From assembly GCF_003025005.1 (NCBI RefSeq), contig NZ_PVSS01000010.1, forward strand, positions 1-64,000: a stretch of 64,000 nt of DNA, in the 5' to 3' direction. The notes beneath the pieces are model-generated. The model was not told where the DNA came from, ran no database searches, and was given only the letters and a program-made list of their open reading frames with translations. This DNA is from Brumimicrobium mesophilum. Its GTDB lineage: Bacteria; Bacteroidota; Bacteroidia; Flavobacteriales_D; Crocinitomicaceae. Position numbers and translations under genes: made by a program. Shown piece by piece: positions 17,255 through 25,514 of this stretch (positions are counted from its first letter, which is position 1; the number at the start of each line of letters is the position of its first letter).

Positions 17255-17285
17255 TAAGCGTCATTTAAAAGTGGCGCTTTTTTTG
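17255..17285 (+). terminator. Terminator of the cobalamin uptake operon
   Basis: AAGCGTCATTT and GTGGCGCTT form a stem with a G-T pair and an A-rich loop, followed by TTTTTTT. It closes the riboswitch operon 60 bases after its last gene. Confidence 0.85.
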
Positions 17286-17363
17286 ATTAATAGTGTAACA
17301 TTTGCTGGTTAAAAGCGTTATAAAAAAACGTATATTTCGCACTTCTTATTATAGAACAATCAT

Positions 17364-19406
17364 ATGAATAAACTATATCCACTTTTCATTTTTCTTTTCT
17401 TAGCACCTGCAATTATTTTTTCTCAAGAAGAGGATGAAGCTTGCTTGCCTCCCAGTAAGAAGATATTAAAACTTATTGAAAAAGCAAAACAACAAGCTCC
17501 ACCAGAAGCGTCTAAACTTTTTAGAGAGGCTATGGATGCCGAACCTGATAATGCCATGGCCTATTATGAATTTGCCATGTATGCCTACAATAAAGGCTTG
17601 GATATTTATGAAAAAGACCCCGATCCTAAACGTGGAGATACTTACATGAATGTTGCTGAAAAACTATTTAAACAAACAATTGACAGGTGTTCAGATTATC
17701 ATTCAAATTGCTACTATTATTTAGGAGTTATTAATTATACTTTCTCAAAGAATAAAGAAGCAAATGATTATTTTAGAAAATTACAATCTTTTGAGCATGA
17801 TGAAGTAAGCCGTTATTCTAATGATCATGAAAAAAGGCTAAAAGATATTGCTGAAGTTTTATCAAAATTCAAGGAGGAGCAATCTTTTTTGGAAGAAGAA
17901 GTTCCATTTTCTCCAATTAAAGTAAAGAATGTGAGTACATCACAAGATGAGTACTTCCCAATGATATCACCTGATAATGAATTGATTTTCTATACTAGAC
18001 GTGTAGATAGAACGGCAAAAGGAGATATCGTTTCGAGTATCAGAGAAGAGTTTACTTGGTCAAAAAGAAAAGACCCTTCATTCCCATTCGATCGAGGAAA
18101 TCCTTTGAGTCCACCCTTTAATGATGGTTATTTTGACAGTTATGGTGCTGCAACCTTATCAGTGGATAACAAAGAAATGATAATTTGCGCTTGTAGAGAT
18201 GAAAATGTAAAAAATCAAACATACAGAAATTGCGACTTATATGTTACTTATTATGAAAGAACAGGTGAAGGTGGCAATGATTATGTTTGGTCAGAATTAG
18301 AAAATTTAGGAGACGGAATTAACACAATTGATGGTTGGGAAGGACAACCGACAATGTCTGCTAATGGTAAAACTTTATATTTTACGGCTATTCGTTCAAG
18401 TACGGAAAACGACGATATATTCTTTTCACAACGATTATCTGACGGTTCATGGGGGCCTGCACAACCCTTTACAGAAATAAATACTCCAGGTAAAGATAAA
18501 AGTCCTTTCTTCCATCAAGATAGTGAAACTTTTTATTTTGTTTCAAGTGTAAATCAAGAAAGGAAAGGACTGGGAGGTACAGATATTTTTTACATGAGAA
18601 AACAAGACAATGGAGGATGGTCAAAACCAAAAAACATCGGTTATCCTATCAATACGGAAGGAGACGAAATTGGGTTATTTGTATCCATTGATGGTAAAAA
18701 TGCCTTTTTCTCATCACGTCAAAAAGGAATTTGGGACATTTATTCTTTCGAATTGTATGAAGAAGCACGTCCAAAAGCAGTTATTGTGGTAAAGGGACAA
18801 TTGAACAACACAGAAAACACACCAATTAAAGATGTTGAAATAGAAATTGCCTACTCCAACTCTGACGAGGTTGAAAAAATAAAAGTCAACGGTAATGATG
18901 GAAAGTACGCAGCAATAATTAAGGCTGAAGACCAAGAAGACGTAATGATAAATGTCAAAAAAGAAGGACATGCTTTCGACTCTCAAATCATCACGAAGGA
19001 GGAATTAGCAAAAGGAAAAACAATTCGTTCTAAAAACATGGATGTTCGGAAAATTTCAGTTGGGGAACCATATACGATAAATGATATATTATACAACACT
19101 GCATCTGCTGAACTTTCAGACCGAGCGAAATTCATTTTAAAACAATTTGTACGATTTTTACATGAAAATGAAGAATTTTCTATATTAATTCAGGGGCATA
19201 CAGATAATGAAGGTAACGCAGGAAATAACTTAAACCTTTCAGAAAGAAGAGCTCAAAAGGTGATGGACTTCCTTGTTTCAAATGGAATTGAAAAATCTCG
19301 TTTATCTGCTAAGGGATATGGCCAATCGCTACCAAAAGTTCCTAATACAAGTGAAGAGAACAAGCGAAAGAACCGTCGTACAGATTTTGTTATTCAGAAA
19401 ATGTAA
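17364..19406 (+). CDS. PorE-like envelope protein: TPR, PD40 propeller, CNA-B/CRD-like and OmpA domains
   Basis: A 680-residue periplasmic protein with a signal peptide (1-20). TPR-like helices span about 25-170 (DNAMAYYEFAMYAYNKGLDI, YYYLGVINYTFSKNKEANDYF). PD40 propeller blades span about 185-470 (SQDEYFPMISPDNELIFYTRR, GQPTMSANGKTLYFTA, KDKSPFFHQDSETFYFVSS). A carboxypeptidase-regulatory-like domain spans about 480-565. The OmpA domain (about 570-680) has the peptidoglycan-binding motif HTDNEGNAGNNLNLSERRA. This order matches PorE, the peptidoglycan anchor of the T9SS. Bacteroidota carry many proteins of similar plan, so the exact role is uncertain, but T9SS cargo is encoded next door. Confidence 0.85.
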   Translation: MNKLYPLFIFLFLAPAIIFSQEEDEACLPPSKKILKLIEKAKQQAPPEASKLFREAMDAEPDNAMAYYEFAMYAYNKGLDIYEKDPDPKRGDTYMNVAEKLFKQTIDRCSDYHSNCYYYLGVINYTFSKNKEANDYFRKLQSFEHDEVSRYSNDHEKRLKDIAEVLSKFKEEQSFLEEEVPFSPIKVKNVSTSQDEYFPMISPDNELIFYTRRVDRTAKGDIVSSIREEFTWSKRKDPSFPFDRGNPLSPPFNDGYFDSYGAATLSVDNKEMIICACRDENVKNQTYRNCDLYVTYYERTGEGGNDYVWSELENLGDGINTIDGWEGQPTMSANGKTLYFTAIRSSTENDDIFFSQRLSDGSWGPAQPFTEINTPGKDKSPFFHQDSETFYFVSSVNQERKGLGGTDIFYMRKQDNGGWSKPKNIGYPINTEGDEIGLFVSIDGKNAFFSSRQKGIWDIYSFELYEEARPKAVIVVKGQLNNTENTPIKDVEIEIAYSNSDEVEKIKVNGNDGKYAAIIKAEDQEDVMINVKKEGHAFDSQIITKEELAKGKTIRSKNMDVRKISVGEPYTINDILYNTASAELSDRAKFILKQFVRFLHENEEFSILIQGHTDNEGNAGNNLNLSERRAQKVMDFLVSNGIEKSRLSAKGYGQSLPKVPNTSEENKRKNRRTDFVIQKM

Positions 19407-19407
19407 T

Positions 19408-20718
19408 TTACTGATTAAGGTTATCTTCATTAAGTACTTTGAGTGATCTCAGATCTGAACCTGTAACTTCTTGGTGAAGCTGTAATTCAAACCTATCCAC
19501 AATAGCGAATAAATGGTCGAAAATATCGGCCATAACAACTTCATATTCGGCCCAAACTTTAGTTTTAGAAAAACAATATAATTCTATTGGCAAGCCTTTG
19601 GTTTCTGGCTGAAGTTGACGCACCATCAAAGACATTTCTTGATTCAAATCTATATTATTCTTCAAGTAATATTCAACATATCTCCTAAATAAACCAACAT
19701 TAGTTGAACGACGTGCATTAATTTGATATTCATCCAAAAGTCCATGTTCTTTATTATACTCTTCAACATCTCGCTCTTGTTCTTTAATGAATTCAGATAA
19801 TAGTTTCACTTTGGACAGCCTTTCAATCAAGGCATCATCAGCAAATTTTATAGATTCAATTTTAACGTTTAAAGATCGTTTAATTCTTCTTCCCCCTGAA
19901 TTTGCCATTCCTCTCCAGTTTTTGAAACTATCAGAAATAAAACTATAGGTTGGAATTGTGGTAATGGTCTTGTCAAAATTTTGAACTTTAACTGTAGTTA
20001 GGTTAATTTCAACAACATCTCCATCCGCCCCAAACTTTTCCATAGTCACCCAGTCACCAATTCGAAGCATATCATTAGCTGAAATTTGAATACTTCCTAC
20101 AAATCCAAGAATAGTATCTTTGAATACTAAGAGCAAAATAGCTGTCATTGCCCCCAAAGATGTTAAGAAAACCAATGGAGATTTATTGGTAATAACTGAA
20201 AGCAAAATTATTACAAAAATAATCGAGATAATCAATTTTACTGTTTGAACATAAGCACCAATAGGTTTATCAGAAAAATAAGGCTTATCTTCTAAAACAA
20301 CTCTAACTGCATTTAAAAATCTGCGAATACTTACTAAAATCACCAAGACAATCAAGAAATCATTGAATCTAATTGTAAATTCCAAAGCGTTAGGAAATGA
20401 AAAGAATACAATTGAAAACAAATAATCCATAAATAATAACGGAAGAATATGGGCAATTGCATTGAAGAATTTTTTCTCTACCAATAAATCATCTAGTTTT
20501 GTTTTACTTCTAAGTGCTATTGATTTTATTACAACAAGAAGCACTTCTTTAGTTAAAAACCAAATTAAAATAGACAAAACAGCCATTCCAGAAAGTAATC
20601 CCAACATCCATAAAAATTCATGATTTTGAAATTCTGAATTGCTTAATAATTCTTCAATCGGTGCTAATTTGTTGATAGAATACAAGCTTTTAATCCAATT
20701 AAAAATTAACTCTTTCAT
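19408..20718 (-). CDS. MscS family mechanosensitive ion channel
   Basis: A 436-residue inner-membrane protein with about five membrane segments in residues 30-200. The pore-lining helix and following beta domain are recognisable: SPLVFLTSLGAMTAILLLVFKDTILGFVGSIQI, then MLRIGDWVTMEKFGADGDVVEINLTTVKVQNFD and TIPTYSFISDSFKNWRG. The C-terminal part is soluble. Such channels release solutes on hypo-osmotic shock. It is convergent with the PorE-like gene, with one base between stop codons. A minus-strand -7 element TACTTTTG lies at 20745-20738. Confidence 0.92.
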   Translation of the reverse strand: MKELIFNWIKSLYSINKLAPIEELLSNSEFQNHEFLWMLGLLSGMAVLSILIWFLTKEVLLVVIKSIALRSKTKLDDLLVEKKFFNAIAHILPLLFMDYLFSIVFFSFPNALEFTIRFNDFLIVLVILVSIRRFLNAVRVVLEDKPYFSDKPIGAYVQTVKLIISIIFVIILLSVITNKSPLVFLTSLGAMTAILLLVFKDTILGFVGSIQISANDMLRIGDWVTMEKFGADGDVVEINLTTVKVQNFDKTITTIPTYSFISDSFKNWRGMANSGGRRIKRSLNVKIESIKFADDALIERLSKVKLLSEFIKEQERDVEEYNKEHGLLDEYQINARRSTNVGLFRRYVEYYLKNNIDLNQEMSLMVRQLQPETKGLPIELYCFSKTKVWAEYEVVMADIFDHLFAIVDRFELQLHQEVTGSDLRSLKVLNEDNLNQ

Positions 20719-20753
20719 GCTTTTAATTATTTTTAGGCAAAAGTAATAAAACT

Positions 20754-21305
20754 ATGCGTCCTAAGGTTCAATTCCATATATTAAGCTGGATTACTCTAAT
20801 TCTATTTCCAGCAATTGGGTTGACATTGTTATATTTTTTTGATGAAATTGAGCTCATTTCTGTATTTGAGTTTGACCATGTTTTTAGTCCTATGACTTTA
20901 ATAGGGTTAGAATTTGGGTTCATGTACGGTTTTTTTGTAATTGCTGTTTCCCAATTACCAGTTTTTGAAGAAATGTCAACACCACAAATAAGAATGCTGA
21001 AGAGCTTAAAATTAAATTGGTTGGATATAATTTTCATGTCATTTTGTGCTGGGTTTGGTGAAGAAATTCTTTTTCGCGCGGGAATTCAAACATGGCTAGG
21101 TCCATGGTTTACATCATTTTTATTTATTGCTGTACATGGTTATTTCAATCCTAAATCATGGAAAAAAAGTATGTTGGGGGTTTTATTACTACCTTTTATA
21201 TTAATTCTTTCGTTTACTTATGAGTTGTTTGGCCTTTGGTTTTGCGTAGCGGCTCACTTTTCTTATGATTTGCTCATGTTTATGGGAGTTATTCAAAATA
21301 AATGA
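20754..21305 (+). CDS. CPBP family intramembrane glutamic protease
   Basis: A 183-residue membrane protein. The CPBP (Abi/Rce1) motifs are in order: EEILFR (E103, E104, R108), FIAVHGYFNP (H128) and AAHFSYD (H168 and D172 in place of the common Asn). These residues form the active site in membrane helices. Family members cleave prenylated proteins, act in bacteriocin immunity or have unknown substrates. The gene is divergent from mscS with 35 bases between starts and convergent with the TPR gene. Confidence 0.85.
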   Translation: MRPKVQFHILSWITLILFPAIGLTLLYFFDEIELISVFEFDHVFSPMTLIGLEFGFMYGFFVIAVSQLPVFEEMSTPQIRMLKSLKLNWLDIIFMSFCAGFGEEILFRAGIQTWLGPWFTSFLFIAVHGYFNPKSWKKSMLGVLLLPFILILSFTYELFGLWFCVAAHFSYDLLMFMGVIQNK

Positions 21306-21315
21306 AACATTTTAA

Positions 21316-22599
21316 TTAGCTTTTAAATTTCTGATAACGTCGGAAAACATAAATAATTCCCGATAATAACATTATGCTCATAACAATCATCCAAGCCCAT
21401 TTTCTAAAAACACTTTCATAGTCAAAAACCGTTTCTTGAAGATCATCCTCTCTTGTACCAAAAGAATTTAGATACTCCTTTTCAGATTGAGAATAGCTTG
21501 ATTTAAGTGCGTTTATTTCCTTATAACTTTGGTTCTTTGCTAATTTTTCTTGAACTAAAATAATCTTATTTAAAGCAGAGATTTGATCTTCAAGATTATT
21601 TAATGAGTCGTGTAAAATAGCAATCTCAGTTAACGCATCTTTTTGACCAATTAAATTATTAGATTCCTCAGCTATTTTCAAGGATATAGAATGATTAACT
21701 ATTGCAGAATCAAGCTCACCAATTCCAAAATAAAAATCCCCTAAATTATAATATCCCTCAGCAACATAATACTTGTTTCCCTCTTTAATCCGATAATTCA
21801 GTGCTACCCTAAAATATTGTTCAGATTTTACAGTGTTTTCTGATATATATTCGGCTATAGCCAGGTTAGTATATCCGTTTGATATAGCGCGAAGATCGTT
21901 TGCTGCCATACCAGTCTCCATACTTTTAGTAAAATAGTTTCTTGACGAATCAATATCATTTTGAGCTAAATACAACTGTCCCATCAAACCAAAGGCTGAA
22001 GTTAGCTTACCTAAATCTTCTTCTATTGAAAAATAATTTATATATTTTTCAATCATTTCTTTAGCAATATCATATTTACCACGATACAAATTAATACGAG
22101 ATAAATTAAATATTGACAATAACTCAAACCTTATATCTTCGGAATTGATGGCGTAAGCCGAAGATTTGTTGTAATAAACTTCTGCTTTAGAAATATTACC
22201 TTGTAGAAAAGCTGAATTTCCAAGGTCAATATAAACCATTGCAAGCATTGTATCGTTATGAATATTGAGATAATAATTTTCTGCCCTAGTCAATTTAGCA
22301 TCAGCTTCTTCGAAAAGCGAAGCGTTCATTAAATATGTAGCAATTCCATAATTTGATAATGCAATGGCTTCTTGACTATTACTCCTTACCCCCTCAGTAG
22401 TCAGATCATTTACATAATAAAGAATACTATCTTTCTTTTCCAGATCAAAAATGGGAGCAAAATAAAAAAACAAAGCCATTTTCTCCTCTAACGTTGCTGT
22501 TTCATATGCCACAAGCTTTTCATGAATATCTTTTTGACCAATTACCTTATTAATGGTTAAAAGAAAAATAAGAATGAATACAGATTTGAGAATTTTCAT
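21316..22599 (-). CDS. TPR-repeat protein with C-terminal membrane anchor
   Basis: A 427-residue protein with a signal peptide (1-21) and at least six TPR-like repeats from about 60 to 330 (AMVYIDLGNSAFLQGNISKAEVYYN, YVAEGYYNLGDFYFGIGELDSAIVNHSISLKIAEES). A coiled region follows (about 335-375) and a single membrane segment near 400-418 (WAWMIVMSIMLLSGIIYVF). The plan resembles the sensor part of Bacteroidota TPR-type histidine kinases or regulators, but no kinase or DNA-binding domain follows, so it may be a truncated relative or a scaffold protein. Confidence 0.75.
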   Translation of the reverse strand: MKILKSVFILIFLLTINKVIGQKDIHEKLVAYETATLEEKMALFFYFAPIFDLEKKDSILYYVNDLTTEGVRSNSQEAIALSNYGIATYLMNASLFEEADAKLTRAENYYLNIHNDTMLAMVYIDLGNSAFLQGNISKAEVYYNKSSAYAINSEDIRFELLSIFNLSRINLYRGKYDIAKEMIEKYINYFSIEEDLGKLTSAFGLMGQLYLAQNDIDSSRNYFTKSMETGMAANDLRAISNGYTNLAIAEYISENTVKSEQYFRVALNYRIKEGNKYYVAEGYYNLGDFYFGIGELDSAIVNHSISLKIAEESNNLIGQKDALTEIAILHDSLNNLEDQISALNKIILVQEKLAKNQSYKEINALKSSYSQSEKEYLNSFGTREDDLQETVFDYESVFRKWAWMIVMSIMLLSGIIYVFRRYQKFKS

Positions 22600-22745
22600 A
22601 AAATATACATAGTGTAACTAAAATTTAAATACGATTGAATTGGTCTAATTACTAAAAACCAATTAGCTAATTATTATAAAGATAAGAGCATTTATTAAAT
22701 ATCATAAAGAATGTTTAGACTAATATTAAGCATAATACTTTTACT

Positions 22746-22775
22746 TTGATATGACCTTATGATTGGTTATTTTTG
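22746..22775 (+). promoter_or_regulatory. Promoter of the P5C dehydrogenase gene
   Basis: TTG (22746-22748), a 19-base spacer, and TATTTTTG (22768-22775). Transcription would start near 22782, which lies after the in-frame ATG at 22759 and before the ATG at 22801, and so decides the start codon of pruA. Confidence 0.7.
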
Positions 22776-22800
22776 TCTGAATTTTAAAAAGAATCTTATT

Positions 22801-24429
22801 ATGGCAAACGCGCATTTCAAAGTACCGGTAGCGATTAATGAAGCTGTCAACTCATATGAACCAAATTCTCCGGAAGTAAATTCTTTACTAGGGAAATATA
22901 AAGAGATGTACAATCAGGAACCGATTGATGTTCCAATGTATATTGGGAACAAAGAAGTTACGACTACAGACAAAAGAGTTTTAACTTCACCTCATGATCA
23001 TAAAAAAGTTTTAGGTCATTATAACTATGGTGAAAAAGAACATGTTTCCCAAGCAATCGATGCGGCAATGGCCGCAAAAGAGAAATGGTCTAACTTACCA
23101 TGGGAAGAAAGAGCTAGTATTTTTTTGAAGGCTGCAGATTTAATTTCAGGTCCATATCGTGATAAAATTAATGCTGCAACCATGCTAGGTCAATCAAAAA
23201 ATGTTTATCAAACAGAAATTGACGCAGCTTGTGAAACCGCTGATTTCTTCAGATTTAATGTACAATATATGTCTGAGATTTATGCTGAACAACCTGAATC
23301 TTCTCCTGGTGTGTGGAACAGATTAGAATGGCGTTCTTTGGAAGGTTTCGTATTGGCAATTACTCCTTTTAATTTCACTGCAATTGCTGCTAATCTTCCT
23401 TCAGCACCTGCAATGTTAGGAAACGTTGTGGTTTGGAAGCCTGCCGAAACTCAAATATATTCAGCTAATGTTTTAATGGAGATTTTCAAAGAGGCAGGTG
23501 TGCCAGATGGAGTAATTAATATGGTTACAACAGGAGGTGCAAACATCAGTGATGTTGTATTCAAACATAAAGACTTCTCAGGACTTCATTTTACGGGTTC
23601 AACAGGTGTATTCCGTACTTTATGGAAAACTATTGCCAATAACATCGAAAATTATAAATCTTACCCGAGAATTGTTGGTGAGACAGGAGGAAAAGATTTC
23701 ATCATGGTTCACCCTTCTTCAAAACCAGATATGGTAGCTACAGCAATTGCTCGTGGTGCTTTCGAATTCCAAGGACAAAAATGTTCAGCAGCATCTCGTG
23801 CATATATTCCTAATAATCTTTGGGATGACGTCAAGAAAAACGTTGTAGAACAAGTGAATTCATTCAAAATAGGTTCTCCGGAAAATCCAAAAAACTTCGT
23901 TACAGCAGTTATTAATGAGAAAGCTTTTGATAGCATTACAGCTTATATCGATTATGCAAAAGAAAGTAAAGATGCTGAAATCATTGTAGGTGGTAATTAT
24001 GACAAATCAAAGGGATACTTTATTGATCCTACGATTATAGTAACTACGGATCCTAAATTCAAATCAATGGTTGAAGAAATCTTTGGTCCTGTGATTACAA
24101 TATATGTTTACGACGAAAATAAATTTGATGAAACCTTAACTTTGGTTGATGAAACATCGGAGTATGCATTAACAGGTTCAATTATTAGTCAAGATCGTTA
24201 TGCAATTAGCCATGCTTTACGAAGATTAGAAAACTCTGCAGGAAACTTCTATATTAACGACAAACCAACTGGAGCTGTAGTAGGTCAACAACCTTTTGGC
24301 GGAGCTCGTGGATCTGGTACAAATGATAAGGCTGGTGCCAAACTTAATTTATTACGTTGGGTTTCTGCACGTACAGTTAAAGAAACATTTGTTCCTGCAA
24401 CTGACCATAAATATCCATTTATGGGATAA
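22801..24429 (+). CDS. pruA: L-glutamate gamma-semialdehyde (delta-1-pyrroline-5-carboxylate) dehydrogenase
   Basis: An aldehyde dehydrogenase of 542 residues that oxidises glutamate semialdehyde/P5C to glutamate with NAD, the second step of proline breakdown and the last of ornithine breakdown. Visible motifs are the N-terminal ANAHFKVPVAINEAVNSYEP region, ALDH cofactor segment AITPFNFTAIAANLPSAPA, catalytic Glu in VGETGGKD and catalytic Cys in GQKCSAASRAY. Length and motifs fit the single-domain enzyme without a proline dehydrogenase part. The ORF extends to 22759, but the promoter at 22746-22775 favours ATG 22801. Confidence 0.95.
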   Translation: MANAHFKVPVAINEAVNSYEPNSPEVNSLLGKYKEMYNQEPIDVPMYIGNKEVTTTDKRVLTSPHDHKKVLGHYNYGEKEHVSQAIDAAMAAKEKWSNLPWEERASIFLKAADLISGPYRDKINAATMLGQSKNVYQTEIDAACETADFFRFNVQYMSEIYAEQPESSPGVWNRLEWRSLEGFVLAITPFNFTAIAANLPSAPAMLGNVVVWKPAETQIYSANVLMEIFKEAGVPDGVINMVTTGGANISDVVFKHKDFSGLHFTGSTGVFRTLWKTIANNIENYKSYPRIVGETGGKDFIMVHPSSKPDMVATAIARGAFEFQGQKCSAASRAYIPNNLWDDVKKNVVEQVNSFKIGSPENPKNFVTAVINEKAFDSITAYIDYAKESKDAEIIVGGNYDKSKGYFIDPTIIVTTDPKFKSMVEEIFGPVITIYVYDENKFDETLTLVDETSEYALTGSIISQDRYAISHALRRLENSAGNFYINDKPTGAVVGQQPFGGARGSGTNDKAGAKLNLLRWVSARTVKETFVPATDHKYPFMG

Positions 24430-24451
24430 TACTATAGAAAAAATACTGTCT

Positions 24452-24486
24452 AAAAGTCCAAAATTTAAATTTTGGACTTTTTTTTA
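24452..24486 (+). terminator. Terminator after pruA
   Basis: AAAGTCCAAAATTT and AAATTTTGGACTTT form a long stem with almost no loop residues, followed by a run of T. Confidence 0.88.
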
Positions 24487-24607
24487 CCCAAAAAAAAATA
24501 GAAAAGCGATTAACAAAAGCAATACACCAAAGAAAAGTTTATCTTTTATCAACAATCCAACTATTATAAATCCTAGGAAGGCAAATAAAAAATCACCAAT
24601 TTATATT

Positions 24608-24615
24608 TACTTTTG
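24608..24615 (+). promoter_or_regulatory. -7 element just before ftsB-like gene
   Basis: TACTTTTG matches TAnnTTTG and ends 6 bases before the ATG at 24622, which would give an almost leaderless transcript. No TTG is seen at the usual distance. Confidence 0.4.
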
Positions 24616-24621
24616 TGGTAA

Positions 24622-24909
24622 ATGAAAAGACTGAAGCACTTTAAAAACAAATATGTTATTACATTAGTAGTATTTTCTGTCTATGTTTTGTTTTTAGATG
24701 ATGTTGATGTTTTCAATATTATCCGTCAAGAAATAAAACTCAATAAGTTAGAAAATGAAAAGGAAGATCTTCAGGAAAAATTCATTGAAACAAAAACGAC
24801 TCTTGATCAACTTGATGATACAGACGCATTAGAAATTTTCGCAAGAGAACAAAAGCTATTTAAACGTGACAATGAAGATATTTTTGTAATTGTGAAAAAA
24901 AACGAATAG
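24622..24909 (+). CDS. FtsB/DivIC family septum formation protein
   Basis: A 95-residue bitopic membrane protein: a short basic cytoplasmic N-terminus, one membrane segment (about 11-26, YVITLVVFSVYVLFL) and a coiled coil (about 35-70, IKLNKLENEKEDLQEKFIETKTTL) followed by the conserved DDTDALEIFAREQKLFKRDNEDIFVI, which matches the typical LExxARE end of the family. Proteins of this family join FtsL and FtsQ in the divisome. The short length is normal. Confidence 0.88.
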   Translation: MKRLKHFKNKYVITLVVFSVYVLFLDDVDVFNIIRQEIKLNKLENEKEDLQEKFIETKTTLDQLDDTDALEIFAREQKLFKRDNEDIFVIVKKNE

Positions 24910-24943
24910 ACCAGCCGATTCAAAATCATGAAATTTATAAGAC

Positions 24944-24977
24944 AAAAATGCGCAACATTCGAAATATTGCGCATTTT
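24944..24977. terminator. Bidirectional terminator
   Basis: AAAATGCGCAA and TTGCGCATTTT form a stem with a loop of about 10 bases, flanked by A and T runs. It lies between the convergent ftsB-like gene and the minus-strand gene at 25000, serving both. Confidence 0.88.
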
Positions 24978-24999
24978 ATATTTATACTAACAGTTTGTT

Positions 25000-25503
25000 C
25001 TAACCGATGTCCTTTTGAACAACTTCCCCTTTTGATAAAATCTTTGACTTCGCAAAAAGCGATATATATTCTGACTGGATGGGATCACCTAAATGAAAGC
25101 GAACAAAATTCATAAATTTATCCTTAAAATCACCCATGATGTCACTTTCATAAATCACATCAAAACTATACAAATCAATATTTTTATGCATAAAAAGCTT
25201 AAGCTGCTCTCTATCAGTTAAAAAATCAATATTGGCTATTATTACCTTTTTACCTATTGGATTTAAAGGAGACGTAATAGGATTTTGAAAAAGAATTAAG
25301 TCTGCAGATTGAATTACATCATCACTTTTGTCACGAATAAAACAACCTTCCAATGCATATTCATTATCACTATATCCACATTCTATTCCAGCATTTGACT
25401 GAATGAATACATCTACCAGTTTACTTAAAGCTCGCATATCTTCAGGTGAAGGCATTGCAAGTGTACTACATACATCTCCTTTAACAATTCCAATATTGAT
25501 CAT
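25000..25503 (-). CDS. Alanine dehydrogenase/transhydrogenase N-terminal-like protein, lacking the NAD domain
   Basis: A 167-residue protein. It begins INIGIVKGDVCSTLAMPSPEDMRAL and continues VFIQSNAGIECGYSDNEYALEGCFI and QSADLILFQNPITSPLNPIGKKVII, which follows the order of the N-terminal domain of alanine dehydrogenase and NAD(P) transhydrogenase alpha (KE..RVA.TP, G.GFSD..Y...GA, aDiiLkV..P). The usual catalytic Arg/Lys positions look replaced, and no NAD-binding half follows; the gene ends before a terminator. It starts 11 bases after the glutamate dehydrogenase gene, so it is co-transcribed and may act with that enzyme. The assignment is a tentative reading of a distant similarity. Confidence 0.5.
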   Translation of the reverse strand: MINIGIVKGDVCSTLAMPSPEDMRALSKLVDVFIQSNAGIECGYSDNEYALEGCFIRDKSDDVIQSADLILFQNPITSPLNPIGKKVIIANIDFLTDREQLKLFMHKNIDLYSFDVIYESDIMGDFKDKFMNFVRFHLGDPIQSEYISLFAKSKILSKGEVVQKDIG

Positions 25504-25514
25504 AGTTGAAAATT

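Noticed and set aside
22759-22800. Upstream ATG extending pruA by 14 residues
   Set aside because: A consensus promoter at 22746-22775 starts transcription after this ATG, and the family start fits the ATG at 22801.
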